From positions 186,001 through 250,000 of the forward strand of contig JAFDZW010000002.1 of assembly GCA_018266755.1 (NCBI GenBank): DNA of 64,000 nucleotides, given 5' to 3'. This stretch comes from Bacteroidota bacterium. GTDB lineage: Bacteria > Bacteroidota > Ignavibacteria > Palsa-1295. The notes beneath the pieces are model-generated. The model was not told where the DNA came from. It searched no databases and worked only from the letters and a program-made list of their open reading frames with translations. Below are positions 53,448 through 61,545 of the stretch, piece by piece (within the stretch, counting starts at the first letter, position 1; each line of letters starts with the position of its first letter). Both the position numbers and the translations under genes were made by a program.

Positions 53448-54764
53448 CTAATTCAGCCCTACCCGCTTGAAGATCGTATCGACGTGGCGAAGCGCGGCCA
53501 TCGGGTCGAACGCCTTGTCGAGCAGCTCCTTCGAAATGCGGCCGGAGATGTCCGGATCGGCCTCGAGCAGCGAGCGGAACGTGATGTGCGGGTCCTTCCC
53601 TTCCGCCGCCAACTCCCATACTTTCATTGCATTACGCTGAACGATGGAGTAGCTTTCCTCCCGCGTGAGGCCACTCTTGGCCAGAAGCAGCAACACGGGC
53701 TGAGAAAAGACGAGGCCTCGGGTGAGGTCGAGATTGCGCTTCATTGCTTCGGGGTAGATGTACATCGTCTCGACGGTCTTCGTCATCAGATGCAGCATGT
53801 AATCGAGCGTGATCGTCGCGTCGGGTCCCATCACGCGCTCGGTCGAGCTGTGGCTGATATCGCGCTCGTGCCACAGGGCAACATTCTCCATTGCCGTCGC
53901 AGCATACCCACGCAGCAATCGGGCAAGACCCGTGACACGCTCCATCGTGATCGGATTGCGCTTATGCGGCATGGCCGACGAACCCTTCTGCCCTTTCGAG
54001 AAGAACTCCTCCGCTTCGCGAACCTCCGTGCGCTGCAAGTGGCGCAATTCGATCGCAAGCTTTTCGAGGCTGGCACCAACGAGAGCGAGAGTGGTGAAGT
54101 ACTCCGCATGGCGGTCGCGTTGGATGATCTGCGTCGAGATCGGTGCGGGCGTCAGGCCGAGCTTGCTACAGACGTACTCTTCGACAGACGGATCGAGATG
54201 CTCGAACGTGCCGACAGCGCCGGATATCTTGCCTGCCGAAATCGTCGCAACGGCATGAGCCATACGCTCGCGGCAGCGTTTCATCTCGGCGTAGAACACG
54301 GCGAGCTTCAGTCCGAATGTGGTCGGCTCGGCGTGGATGCCGTGTGTGCGGCCGATGCACGGCGTTAGCTTATGCTCGAGTGCGCGTTTGCCAAGCGCGG
54401 TGATGAGCGCGTCGATCCCCGTGAGGATACGCTCGCCCGCTTGTTTACACTGGACGGAGAACGCTGTGTCCACGACGTCGCTCGACGTCATCCCAAGATG
54501 GATGAATCGGGAGTCGGGACCGACATATTCGGCGACGTTCGTCAGAAACGCGATGACGTCATGCTTCGTCTGCTCCTCGATCTCAAGGACGCGCGCAGTA
54601 TCGAACTTGGCCTTCGTGCGAATGCCGGCGGTCGTCCCGTTCGGGATGATGCCGAGTTCTTCCTGTTTTTCGCAGGCCAGGAGCTCGATCTCGAGCCAGA
54701 TCTTGAAACGGTTCTCGTCGGTCCAGATAGCGCCCATTTCCGGGCGGGTGTAGCGTTGGATCAT
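53448..54764 (-). CDS. purB: Adenylosuccinate lyase
   Basis: 438 residues from the ATG at 54764 (MIQRYTRPEMGAIWTDENRF). It acts twice in purine synthesis (SAICAR to AICAR, adenylosuccinate to AMP). Fumarase/aspartase-superfamily signatures are intact: HLGMTSSDVVDTAFSVQ (about residue 73), IGRTHGIHAEPTTFGLK (about residue 123; catalytic His) and GSSAMPHKRNPI (about residue 268). Its ATG overlaps the TGA of the upstream ParE-type toxin gene (ATGA), so it may be translationally coupled to a toxin-antitoxin module. Confidence 0.96.
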   Translation of the reverse strand: MIQRYTRPEMGAIWTDENRFKIWLEIELLACEKQEELGIIPNGTTAGIRTKAKFDTARVLEIEEQTKHDVIAFLTNVAEYVGPDSRFIHLGMTSSDVVDTAFSVQCKQAGERILTGIDALITALGKRALEHKLTPCIGRTHGIHAEPTTFGLKLAVFYAEMKRCRERMAHAVATISAGKISGAVGTFEHLDPSVEEYVCSKLGLTPAPISTQIIQRDRHAEYFTTLALVGASLEKLAIELRHLQRTEVREAEEFFSKGQKGSSAMPHKRNPITMERVTGLARLLRGYAATAMENVALWHERDISHSSTERVMGPDATITLDYMLHLMTKTVETMYIYPEAMKRNLDLTRGLVFSQPVLLLLAKSGLTREESYSIVQRNAMKVWELAAEGKDPHITFRSLLEADPDISGRISKELLDKAFDPMAALRHVDTIFKRVGLN

Positions 54765-55057
54765 GTGCGGGTTTCGATAAATGGCTCGGGATCCCGAGCA
54801 TCGTGATAACACGCGATCACGACAATTCGGTCGGCAAGAACATAATACAACAGAGAATACGGGAAACGACGCAGATGGGCCCGACGCACAGAACCCTCAA
54901 CCTTTGGGAATCGCAACGGACTCTGTTCGATCAACCCAAGAAGCACGCGAACCTCGGCTGTGAAGCGTAGACCTAGTCCATGTGAACGATCTTCATACCA
55001 TTCGGCGGCATGAAGGATCTCACGTTCGGCAAATTCCTCAATGTGTAACAGGAACAT
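54761..55057 (-). CDS. RelE/ParE-family toxin
   Basis: 98 residues. The fold is shown by HIEEFAEREILHAAEWYEDR (residues 5-24), GLRFTAEVRVLLGLIEQSP (about residue 29), RRAHLRRFPYSLLYYVLADR (about residue 58) and the final IVVIACYHDARDPEPF. Such toxins inhibit ribosome-bound mRNA or gyrase; which one cannot be told. It overlaps the antitoxin gene upstream by 20 bases and purB downstream by 4 bases. Confidence 0.92.
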   Translation of the reverse strand: MFLLHIEEFAEREILHAAEWYEDRSHGLGLRFTAEVRVLLGLIEQSPLRFPKVEGSVRRAHLRRFPYSLLYYVLADRIVVIACYHDARDPEPFIETRT

Positions 55058-55274
55058 TCCCGAGCCGCGCCTCTATCTCGTCGATCACTTCCCGCCACGG
55101 TCGACGAGGCTTGTCGGTGTTCATCGACGCCTCCAACCTACGTGCAAGCTCTTGCTGTTGAGCGTTTGTGAGTTTAGCAAATTGTGGGTCTGTCTCAATG
55201 CTATCCCAGAGCGCCCAAGCGAGTTCGATCCGCTCGTCCACGCTCATGCGATCGAGTTCAGCTTTCGTCAACAT
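55038..55274 (-). CDS. Addiction-module antitoxin (PF09720-like)
   Basis: 78 residues: MLTKAELDRMSVDERIELAW, ALWDSIETD, LTNAQQQELARRLEASMNTD and the C-terminal PRRPWREVIDEIEARLG match the unstable-antitoxin family paired with ParE-like toxins. It probably neutralises the toxin by binding it. It starts 56 bases after the cca stop, so its promoter may lie within that gap. Confidence 0.92.
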   Translation of the reverse strand: MLTKAELDRMSVDERIELAWALWDSIETDPQFAKLTNAQQQELARRLEASMNTDKPRRPWREVIDEIEARLGNVPVTH

Positions 55275-55330
55275 ACATCAGATCCTCCAATGAGTGAACA
55301 TCTGGCGATAGGTGCTCGGGTTCCGTTGGG

Positions 55331-56809
55331 TTACGAAGGATCGGAGGTCTCAAGGCTCTGTCGTCGCGCTGCTTCGCGCGGCGTCAACGGATTTGCTGCA
55401 ACGATCTCATCCTTGATCTGCATCAGGTATGCTTTCGCGGCCTCGTAATCATTCGCGATGATGCCGTCGAGGATGGCGTTCTCGATCTCATCCTTCAGTA
55501 CACCGATGGTTTTCGACGGTGGCAGGCCGGTGATCTTCATGATCTCCTCGCCGCGCACCGGCGACTGGAATGCACGCATCTGGTCTTTGGCCTCGACCTC
55601 CTGCATCTTCTCCCAGACAAGATCGTAGTTGCGCTGATACTTGCTGATCAGGCGCGGGTTCTTTGACGTGATATCCGCCCGACAGAGCGTCATCAGATCC
55701 TCGATGTCGTCGCCTGCTTCGAAGAGTACACGCCGCACCGCGCTATCGGTCACGCCTTCGTCCACCAGCGCCATCGGCCGCATGTGCAGGCGAACCAGTT
55801 TCTCGACGTACTTCGCGGCATCGAGCGGAAGCTTCATCCGGCGGAAGATCTTCTCGACCCACCGCGCGCCGATCACATCGTGCGCATAGAACGTCCAACC
55901 GTAGCCATCTTTGAACGACTTCGTCTTCGGCTTGGCGACATCGTGCAAGAGCGCGGCGAAGCGGAGCCAGACATTGTTCGTCATCTCGGCTGCGTTGTCG
56001 ACAACGCGCATCGTGTGCTTGAACACATCTTTATGCGCGAACTCCTGCACGCCGACCATCATCAGATCAACACCGGCGAGGCGGGCGATCTCCGGGAAGA
56101 CGAAGTCGAGCAGTCCCGTTTCATAGAGGATATTGATACCGAGGCTCGGCCGTGCCGAAGCCATGATCTTCACGAACTCGTCGCTCGTGCGTTCCTGCGA
56201 GACGATTTTGATGCGCTCGCGCATGTGGTGCATCGCATCGAGCGCTTCGGGTACGACCATAAACTCAAGCTGCGCGGCAAAACGGGCGGCACGCATCATG
56301 CGAAGCGGATCGTCCTCGAAGGTCACTGCAGGATCGAGCGGTGTGCGGAGGATGCGCATCTTCAGATCGTCAAGTCCGCCGAAGAGATCTACGATCTCAC
56401 CGAAGTGACCGGTATTGAGCGAAGCGGCGAGAGCATTGACGGTGAAATCGCGCCTGGCGAGATCGTCGTCGAGCGTGCCTGCTTCGGTCACCGGATTTCG
56501 CGAAGCCGAACGATACGATTCCTTTCGCGCACCGACGAACTCAAGCTTCACTTCGCCGACCTCGACCATCGCCGTCCGGAATTTCTCGTACACGACGACA
56601 TGTGCCCCTTCGAACTCGGCAGCGACCCGCTTGGCGAATGCAACACCATCGCCGACGACAGTAATGTCGATGTCGCGGTCGTTGCCGCGACAGAGCAGCA
56701 CGTCGCGGACGAATCCGCCGACGACATATGCCTCGACACCGGCCTGATCTGCGATCTGGCCGACAGCAAAGAGCAATGGTTCGGTGATATCGAGTACTGG
56801 GTTCTTCAC
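55331..56809 (-). CDS. cca: CCA tRNA nucleotidyltransferase with HD domain
   Basis: 492 residues. Class II nucleotidyltransferase: VVGGFVRDVLLCRGNDRDID (about residues 31-50), followed by the DFTVNALAASLN and DPLRMMRAARFAAQLEF motifs (about residues 130-180). A C-terminal HD domain is indicated by LLHDVAKPKTKSF (about residue 270) and VRLHMRPMALVDEG. It adds or repairs the CCA end of tRNA; the only tRNA in this window lacks an encoded CCA. Confidence 0.93.
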   Translation of the reverse strand: MKNPVLDITEPLLFAVGQIADQAGVEAYVVGGFVRDVLLCRGNDRDIDITVVGDGVAFAKRVAAEFEGAHVVVYEKFRTAMVEVGEVKLEFVGARKESYRSASRNPVTEAGTLDDDLARRDFTVNALAASLNTGHFGEIVDLFGGLDDLKMRILRTPLDPAVTFEDDPLRMMRAARFAAQLEFMVVPEALDAMHHMRERIKIVSQERTSDEFVKIMASARPSLGINILYETGLLDFVFPEIARLAGVDLMMVGVQEFAHKDVFKHTMRVVDNAAEMTNNVWLRFAALLHDVAKPKTKSFKDGYGWTFYAHDVIGARWVEKIFRRMKLPLDAAKYVEKLVRLHMRPMALVDEGVTDSAVRRVLFEAGDDIEDLMTLCRADITSKNPRLISKYQRNYDLVWEKMQEVEAKDQMRAFQSPVRGEEIMKITGLPPSKTIGVLKDEIENAILDGIIANDYEAAKAYLMQIKDEIVAANPLTPREAARRQSLETSDPS

Positions 56810-56860
56810 GCGCCGAAGTTAACGATATTGAGGCGGGAGGGTTCCGAGCAGAATAACTAT

Positions 56861-56972
56861 GTCATTCTGAGCATTCTTCTGCGACCATAGGAGCAGAAGC
56901 GAAGAATCCCTTAAGGCAAGAACGAACGTTTGAGCCATGTCCGAAGAGATTCTTCGCTTTGCTCAGAATGAC
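56861..56972. repeat. Dispersed hairpin element, copy C
   Basis: The outer arm GTCATTCTGAGC (56861-56872) pairs with GCTCAGAATGAC (56961-56972). The inner arm AAGCGAAGAATC pairs with GATTCTTCGCTT. A 24-base insertion interrupts the left arm. There is no GTAGTGG terminal repeat, and the loop differs from copies A and B. The right arm holds the stop codon of bioA. Confidence 0.8.
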
Positions 56973-58264
56973 GTTGTTGTCAGGAGGCGTTCAAGCACGT
57001 CATAGGCCATGTGCATATCTTCCGCACGTGTGGAGTATGGCGGCAAGAAGTAGATCGTATCGCCGAGCGGACGAATGAGCAGGCCTTCGGCGAGTGCGCG
57101 CTTCGAGAGATCAAGCGAGTTCATGCTCAGATATCCTTCGGCATTGTTCGGCTCCATGACGGCCACCGTCCCCAACATGCGGCTTGCATAGCCAAGCTTC
57201 GCAGCGAGCGGTCTCATACGCTCGGAGTGGACAGCGCCGATGGCGGCGATGCGATCGAACACCGGCTCGCTATCGAAGACGTCGAGCGATGCAACGGCAG
57301 CAGCACAACTGATCGGGTTACCGGTGTAGCTGTGGCCGTGAAAGAATGTCTTTTTGCGGTCGTCGCTTAAGAATGCATCGAAGATCTCGCGGGTGCAGAG
57401 CGTTGCGCCGAGCGGAAGGAAGCCGCCCGTGATGCCTTTTGAAAGCGTCATCATATCGGGCGAGACACCGGCCTGTTCGCACGCCACAAACGTACCGGTT
57501 CGACCGAAGCCTGTGAGCACTTCATCTGCAATTGTTAGCACACCGGCCTCGCGCGCGATCGTCACCGCCTCGCGCAGTACTTCGGCCCGCCACATACGCA
57601 TCCCGCCCGCACCGAGTAAGAGCGGTTCGAAGATGAACGCGGCCGGCTTCGAGAGTTTGCAGTGTCGGCCCAGATCGTTGAGGAAGCGATGCTCGGCGTC
57701 CGAGTAGTCATTGCCTGCAAACGGTGGTGCTGGAAACGGCAAGCGAACAACATCGAAGAGCAGCGGATCGAACGCCGCCGTGAACGCACTGCGTGCGCTT
57801 GCTGCCATTGCACCAAACGTATCCCCGTGGTATGCGTCCTCGAGTGCGAGAAATGTCGTCCGTGTTTCGCCGCGAAGTTGCCAGTATTGCAGCGACATCT
57901 TCAGCGCGACTTCCACGGCTGTCGAGCCATTGTCGCTGAGAAACAGCTTCGCGAGTCCGCGCGGCATGCGCTCGACGAGTCGCTTTGCAAGCGTGGCAGC
58001 GGGTTCATGCGTGAAACCGGCAAAGATCACCTGTTCCATCTTTGCCGCTTGCGCGCCGATGGCTGCAGCGATCCTCGGTTGTGCATGGCCATGGAGCGTC
58101 ACCCACCAAGATGAGATGCCATCGAAGATCTTTCGGCCATCCGATAGATACAGGTATGAGCCTTCAGCACGCTCGACGGGCACGGCATCCGGCACAAGCT
58201 GCATCTGGGTGTACGGGTGCCAGACGAACTCGGAGTCCCACGATTGCCAGAGTGGTGCGTTCAT
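56963..58264 (-). CDS. bioA: Adenosylmethionine-8-amino-7-oxononanoate aminotransferase
   Basis: 433 residues. It converts KAPA to DAPA using SAM as amino donor in biotin synthesis. Features: EFVWHPYTQMQLVPDAVPVE (about residue 12), SSWWVTLHGHAQPRIA, FLSDNGSTAVEVALKM (about residue 108), YHGDTFGAMAASARS (about residue 144) and the PLP lysine in TLSKGITGGFLPLGAT (about residue 277). It overlaps bioD by 4 bases. Its last residues (TSF) and stop fall inside hairpin repeat C. Confidence 0.95.
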   Translation of the reverse strand: MNAPLWQSWDSEFVWHPYTQMQLVPDAVPVERAEGSYLYLSDGRKIFDGISSWWVTLHGHAQPRIAAAIGAQAAKMEQVIFAGFTHEPAATLAKRLVERMPRGLAKLFLSDNGSTAVEVALKMSLQYWQLRGETRTTFLALEDAYHGDTFGAMAASARSAFTAAFDPLLFDVVRLPFPAPPFAGNDYSDAEHRFLNDLGRHCKLSKPAAFIFEPLLLGAGGMRMWRAEVLREAVTIAREAGVLTIADEVLTGFGRTGTFVACEQAGVSPDMMTLSKGITGGFLPLGATLCTREIFDAFLSDDRKKTFFHGHSYTGNPISCAAAVASLDVFDSEPVFDRIAAIGAVHSERMRPLAAKLGYASRMLGTVAVMEPNNAEGYLSMNSLDLSKRALAEGLLIRPLGDTIYFLPPYSTRAEDMHMAYDVLERLLTTTSF

Positions 58265-58893
58265 TGCAGGAGTGTGCGAAGCGGTGTGAAGTGTGTCTGA
58301 AATTCATGCTCCAGGCTGGCGCGGTCGATCTGACCGATACGACCTATCCGCCCTATCAGTTTTATTCGTCCCATTCTCTCCACCGCCCGCTCGTTCTCCG
58401 GGTTGTGCTCCCCGATCGGCACGAAGCCCGCGATCTCGATGCCTCGGCTTCGCATCGCTTCGATCGAAAGCAGCGAGTGATTGATCGTCCCGAGCGATGA
58501 GCGCGTTGCGAGGATCACGGGCAGGTTCCATCGCTTGACGATATCGATCTGCAACACATCGTCGGTGATCGGCACGAGCAATCCTCCTGCAAGCTCGATG
58601 ACAAGCGGCGAACGCTCCGGTACCACTAACCTGCTCGTATCGATCGTTACTCCATCGAGTCGCGCCGAGAGATGCGGTGAAAGCGGCTGGTTCAATCGAT
58701 ACGCTTCGCCGATGATGCGATCGTCGGCACAACCTGACAATTCACGCACAACGTCAGTATCTGTTTCATCCTCCAGCCCCGACTGAACGGGCTTCCAGTA
58801 CGAGAGATCGTCGAACCCGCACATCAGCAATGACGACAGAATCGTCTTGCCAATGTTCGTGTCGGTACCGGCGATGACAAATTGCTTCTTCAC
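58261..58893 (-). CDS. bioD: Dethiobiotin synthetase
   Basis: 210 residues. ATP-dependent carboxylation of DAPA. The P-loop FVIAGTDTNIGKTILS (residues 5-20) is typical of BioD, as are YWKPVQSGLEDETDTD (about residue 33), LNQPLSPHLSARLDG and IELAGGLLVPI (about residue 99). The C-terminal half has FVPIGEHNPENERAVERMG. Overlaps with both neighbours are 4 bases (bioF and bioA), so the four bio genes are tightly coupled. Confidence 0.93.
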   Translation of the reverse strand: MKKQFVIAGTDTNIGKTILSSLLMCGFDDLSYWKPVQSGLEDETDTDVVRELSGCADDRIIGEAYRLNQPLSPHLSARLDGVTIDTSRLVVPERSPLVIELAGGLLVPITDDVLQIDIVKRWNLPVILATRSSLGTINHSLLSIEAMRSRGIEIAGFVPIGEHNPENERAVERMGRIKLIGRIGRIGQIDRASLEHEFQTHFTPLRTLLQ

Positions 58894-60047
58894 TCTGAAA
58901 ACTGTTGTTCAAGTTGAATGAGCGAATCGCAGAGCAGATCGAGCTCTGCCTTCGTATGCTCGGAATTCACGGTCAACCGAAAGCGAGCGCTTCCTTCGGC
59001 AACGGTCGGCGGGCGAATGGGCCGCACATCCATGCCTCGCGCATGCAGTTCTTCCGCCACTGCAACCGACTCTGCATCCATCCCAACGACGAGCGGAATG
59101 ATCGGCGAGCGACCGGGATACACGGTCCATCGCTTGAGTGCAGGCGTTAGTCGCTCACGTACGTAGGCTGCATGTTCAAAGACTCGACAAAGGCGCACAG
59201 GATCGTGCCGAAGAATTTCGATCGCCTGCGTCAGCGTGTACGCGACGATCGGAGGAAGCGCCGTCGTGAAGATCATCGTGCGTGCGCGATTGAGCAGGTA
59301 GCTCTTGACCGTATCGCTCCCGCAGACGAACGCACCGGCACCGGCAAGCGCTTTGCCGCAGGGGTGCACGCTTGCAAAGACATCCGAACGAACGCCGCGC
59401 TCGTCGATTAATCCTCTGCCCTCGCCGCCGAAGAGACCGGTCGCATGGGCTTCATCCACGATAAGCGCGAAGCCGCGTTCGCGTGAGAGCCGTGCGAGTT
59501 CGTCAAGCGGTGCCTCGTCGCCGTCCATCGAGTATAGACTCTCGACGACGACGAACACTGCATCCGCACCGGCGGAAGCGTCGAGCGCCGAGATGAGCGA
59601 CTCAATGGAGTTATGCTCGAAGGTCCGCTTTGTCGCAAAGCTTGCGTGTATCCCTTCCTTAATACTCGCATGAACGAACGTATCGTAGATGATCACGTCG
59701 CGGCGCGTCGGTATCGCCGTGAGCACGGCCATGTTCGCTGCGTATCCCGATGTGAAGAACAGCGAAGCCTCTGTGCCTTGCCACGCCGCAAAGTACACCT
59801 CGGCCTCTTCGTGCCACTCGTGATTGCCGCGAAGCAAACGCGAACCGCCGGAGCCGAGCGGGATCTTGCCCTTCGAAAGCTCCGCGATCACGCGGGTGCG
59901 AAGCTCGCCGCTATGGGTGAGCGCGAGATAATCGTTGGAAGTAAAGTCGATGCCTTCTGCCGGACGTAGCGTGCGCTTGCGCTCCTTCGCTTCGAGCGAG
60001 CGAAGTTCGGAGTCCAGGCGCCGGATTACATCCTGCGATGACGGCAT
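58890..60047 (-). CDS. bioF: 8-amino-7-oxononanoate synthase
   Basis: 385 residues, alpha-oxoamine synthase family, joining pimeloyl-thioester and alanine. Features: IDFTSNDYLALTHSGELRTR (about residue 28), GSGGSRLLRGNHEWH (about residue 60), IVDEAHATGLFGGEGRGLID (about residue 195) and the PLP-lysine segment HPCGKALAGAGAFV (about residue 230). Its similarity to Kbl is expected, but the operon position between bioB and bioD fixes the assignment. Confidence 0.94.
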   Translation of the reverse strand: MPSSQDVIRRLDSELRSLEAKERKRTLRPAEGIDFTSNDYLALTHSGELRTRVIAELSKGKIPLGSGGSRLLRGNHEWHEEAEVYFAAWQGTEASLFFTSGYAANMAVLTAIPTRRDVIIYDTFVHASIKEGIHASFATKRTFEHNSIESLISALDASAGADAVFVVVESLYSMDGDEAPLDELARLSRERGFALIVDEAHATGLFGGEGRGLIDERGVRSDVFASVHPCGKALAGAGAFVCGSDTVKSYLLNRARTMIFTTALPPIVAYTLTQAIEILRHDPVRLCRVFEHAAYVRERLTPALKRWTVYPGRSPIIPLVVGMDAESVAVAEELHARGMDVRPIRPPTVAEGSARFRLTVNSEHTKAELDLLCDSLIQLEQQFSE

Positions 60048-60054
60048 CGCAGAG

Positions 60055-61017
60055 TTACGCAGTGAGCGAGAACTCGGTCGAATACGGGACGGTCGGCTTC
60101 ACGCCGAGTGTCGCAAGCAGATCGGCATCCTCGTTCGTGCCGGGGTTCGGAGTGGTGAGTAGCTTCTCGCCCGTGAAGATCGAGTTCGCGCCGGCAAGGA
60201 ATGCAAGCGTCTGCGCCTCGCGCGTGAGCGAGAGCCGGCCGGCGCTCAGCCGCACTCGTGCGCGCGGCATGAGGATGCGTGCGCAGGCGATAACTCTGAC
60301 AAACTCCAGCGGATCGAGCGGCGGCATGTCGGCAAGCGGCGTGCCTTCGACCGGAACGAGTGCGTTGATCGGCACGCTCTCGGGTTGCGGATCGAGATTG
60401 GCGAGCGTGTGCAAGAAACCGACGCGGTCGTCGGCACTCTCTCCCATGCCGATGATACCGCCACAGCAGACCGAGATGCCGTTCGACTGAACGTTGCGTA
60501 GCGTATCCAAGCGATCGTCATACGTCCGGGTATGGATGATCGAACCGTAGAAGCCTTCCGATGTATCGAGGTTGTGATTGTACGCCGTGAGTCCTGCTTC
60601 TTTTAGTCTGCGTGCCTGATCGGCGTTGACCATGCCGAGCGTGGTACACACTTCCATGCCGAGATTCTTCACGTCGCGGACCATCTCGAGCACGGCATCG
60701 AAGTCCTTACCGTCGCGCACTTCGCGCCATGCAGCCCCCATACAGAAGCGAGTAGAGCCGGCTTCTTTTGCCCGGGTCGCTGCGTCCATTACGGTTGCAT
60801 GATCAAGCATCTTCTGGGCATCGACGTCGGTATCGTAGCGGGCCGATTGCGGGCAGTAGGCGCAATCCTCCGGACATCCGCCGGTCTTCACCGACAGCAG
60901 CGTGCAGAGTTGGATATCTTCAAAGCCATGATGCTCCGAGTGGATGCGGTTCGCTTCAGAGATGAGTTGCAACAGCGGCATATCGTAGAGGCCGCGAACT
61001 CGGTCAAGTGAGATCAT
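60055..61017 (-). CDS. bioB: Biotin synthase
   Basis: 320 residues from the ATG at 61017 ([20 protein letters not shown]); the ATG at 61071 would add 18 residues. Radical-SAM enzyme inserting sulfur into dethiobiotin. The 4Fe-4S motif C-x3-C-x2-C is in [18 protein letters not shown] (about residues 49-66). [28 protein letters not shown] (about residue 150) and the C-terminal [16 protein letters not shown] hold the 2Fe-2S cluster residues. First gene of bioB-F-D-A. Confidence 0.96.
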   Translation of the reverse strand: MISLDRVRGLYDMPLLQLISEANRIHSEHHGFEDIQLCTLLSVKTGGCPEDCAYCPQSARYDTDVDAQKMLDHATVMDAATRAKEAGSTRFCMGAAWREVRDGKDFDAVLEMVRDVKNLGMEVCTTLGMVNADQARRLKEAGLTAYNHNLDTSEGFYGSIIHTRTYDDRLDTLRNVQSNGISVCCGGIIGMGESADDRVGFLHTLANLDPQPESVPINALVPVEGTPLADMPPLDPLEFVRVIACARILMPRARVRLSAGRLSLTREAQTLAFLAGANSIFTGEKLLTTPNPGTNEDADLLATLGVKPTVPYSTEFSLTA

Positions 61018-61107
61018 TAAGTGGTTTCCTTCTTGCCCGACCACAACGGTCGAGGGCGGGTCTTTAAACAATGTATGGGAGCAATCGTTTGCGAACGCAC
61101 CCGACTC

Positions 61108-61416
61108 TTATTCCGAAACGTCCACTTCGACACGCCCCTCTACTACTCGAATGGGATAGACCGGAATACGCGGTCCGCTTCCCGGGAAGGTGAGTTGACC
61201 GTTCTCGAGCGAGAAGGTCCAGCTGTGTTCGGTACACGTGATCTCCTTGTCGAAGACGAGCCCGTTCTCCATCGAATAGCCCTGATGGGGGCAAACGGAA
61301 CCGCACGCAAAGATCTGACCGTCGCTTTTGGTCAGCAATATTCGTTTGTTTAACAACGACTTACAAAAAATTTGACCTTCCTGTAACTCATCGGTTTGTA
61401 TTCCATATACCCACAT
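61108..61416 (-). CDS. Rieske-type 2Fe-2S protein
   Basis: 102 residues, a stand-alone soluble Rieske domain. The cluster ligands are in CPHQGY (C-x-H, about residue 42) and CTEHSW (C-x2-H, about residue 61), spaced 16 residues apart as expected. It resembles nitrite-reductase small-subunit and dioxygenase ferredoxin components. No signal peptide is seen. It diverges from the triheme cytochrome gene and lies about 90 bases upstream of bioB on the same strand. Its electron partner is unknown. Confidence 0.9.
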   Translation of the reverse strand: MWVYGIQTDELQEGQIFCKSLLNKRILLTKSDGQIFACGSVCPHQGYSMENGLVFDKEITCTEHSWTFSLENGQLTFPGSGPRIPVYPIRVVEGRVEVDVSE

Positions 61417-61545
61417 CCGTATATTAGCAACATTCTGAATCGCTCACAACAACCGTAATTCCGAACAAGGAATTGCAATCACTGACATCCGAGGCATTGC
61501 ATTACGTGTATTCGAGATGTCATTCACATCATTCACCCACAACCG

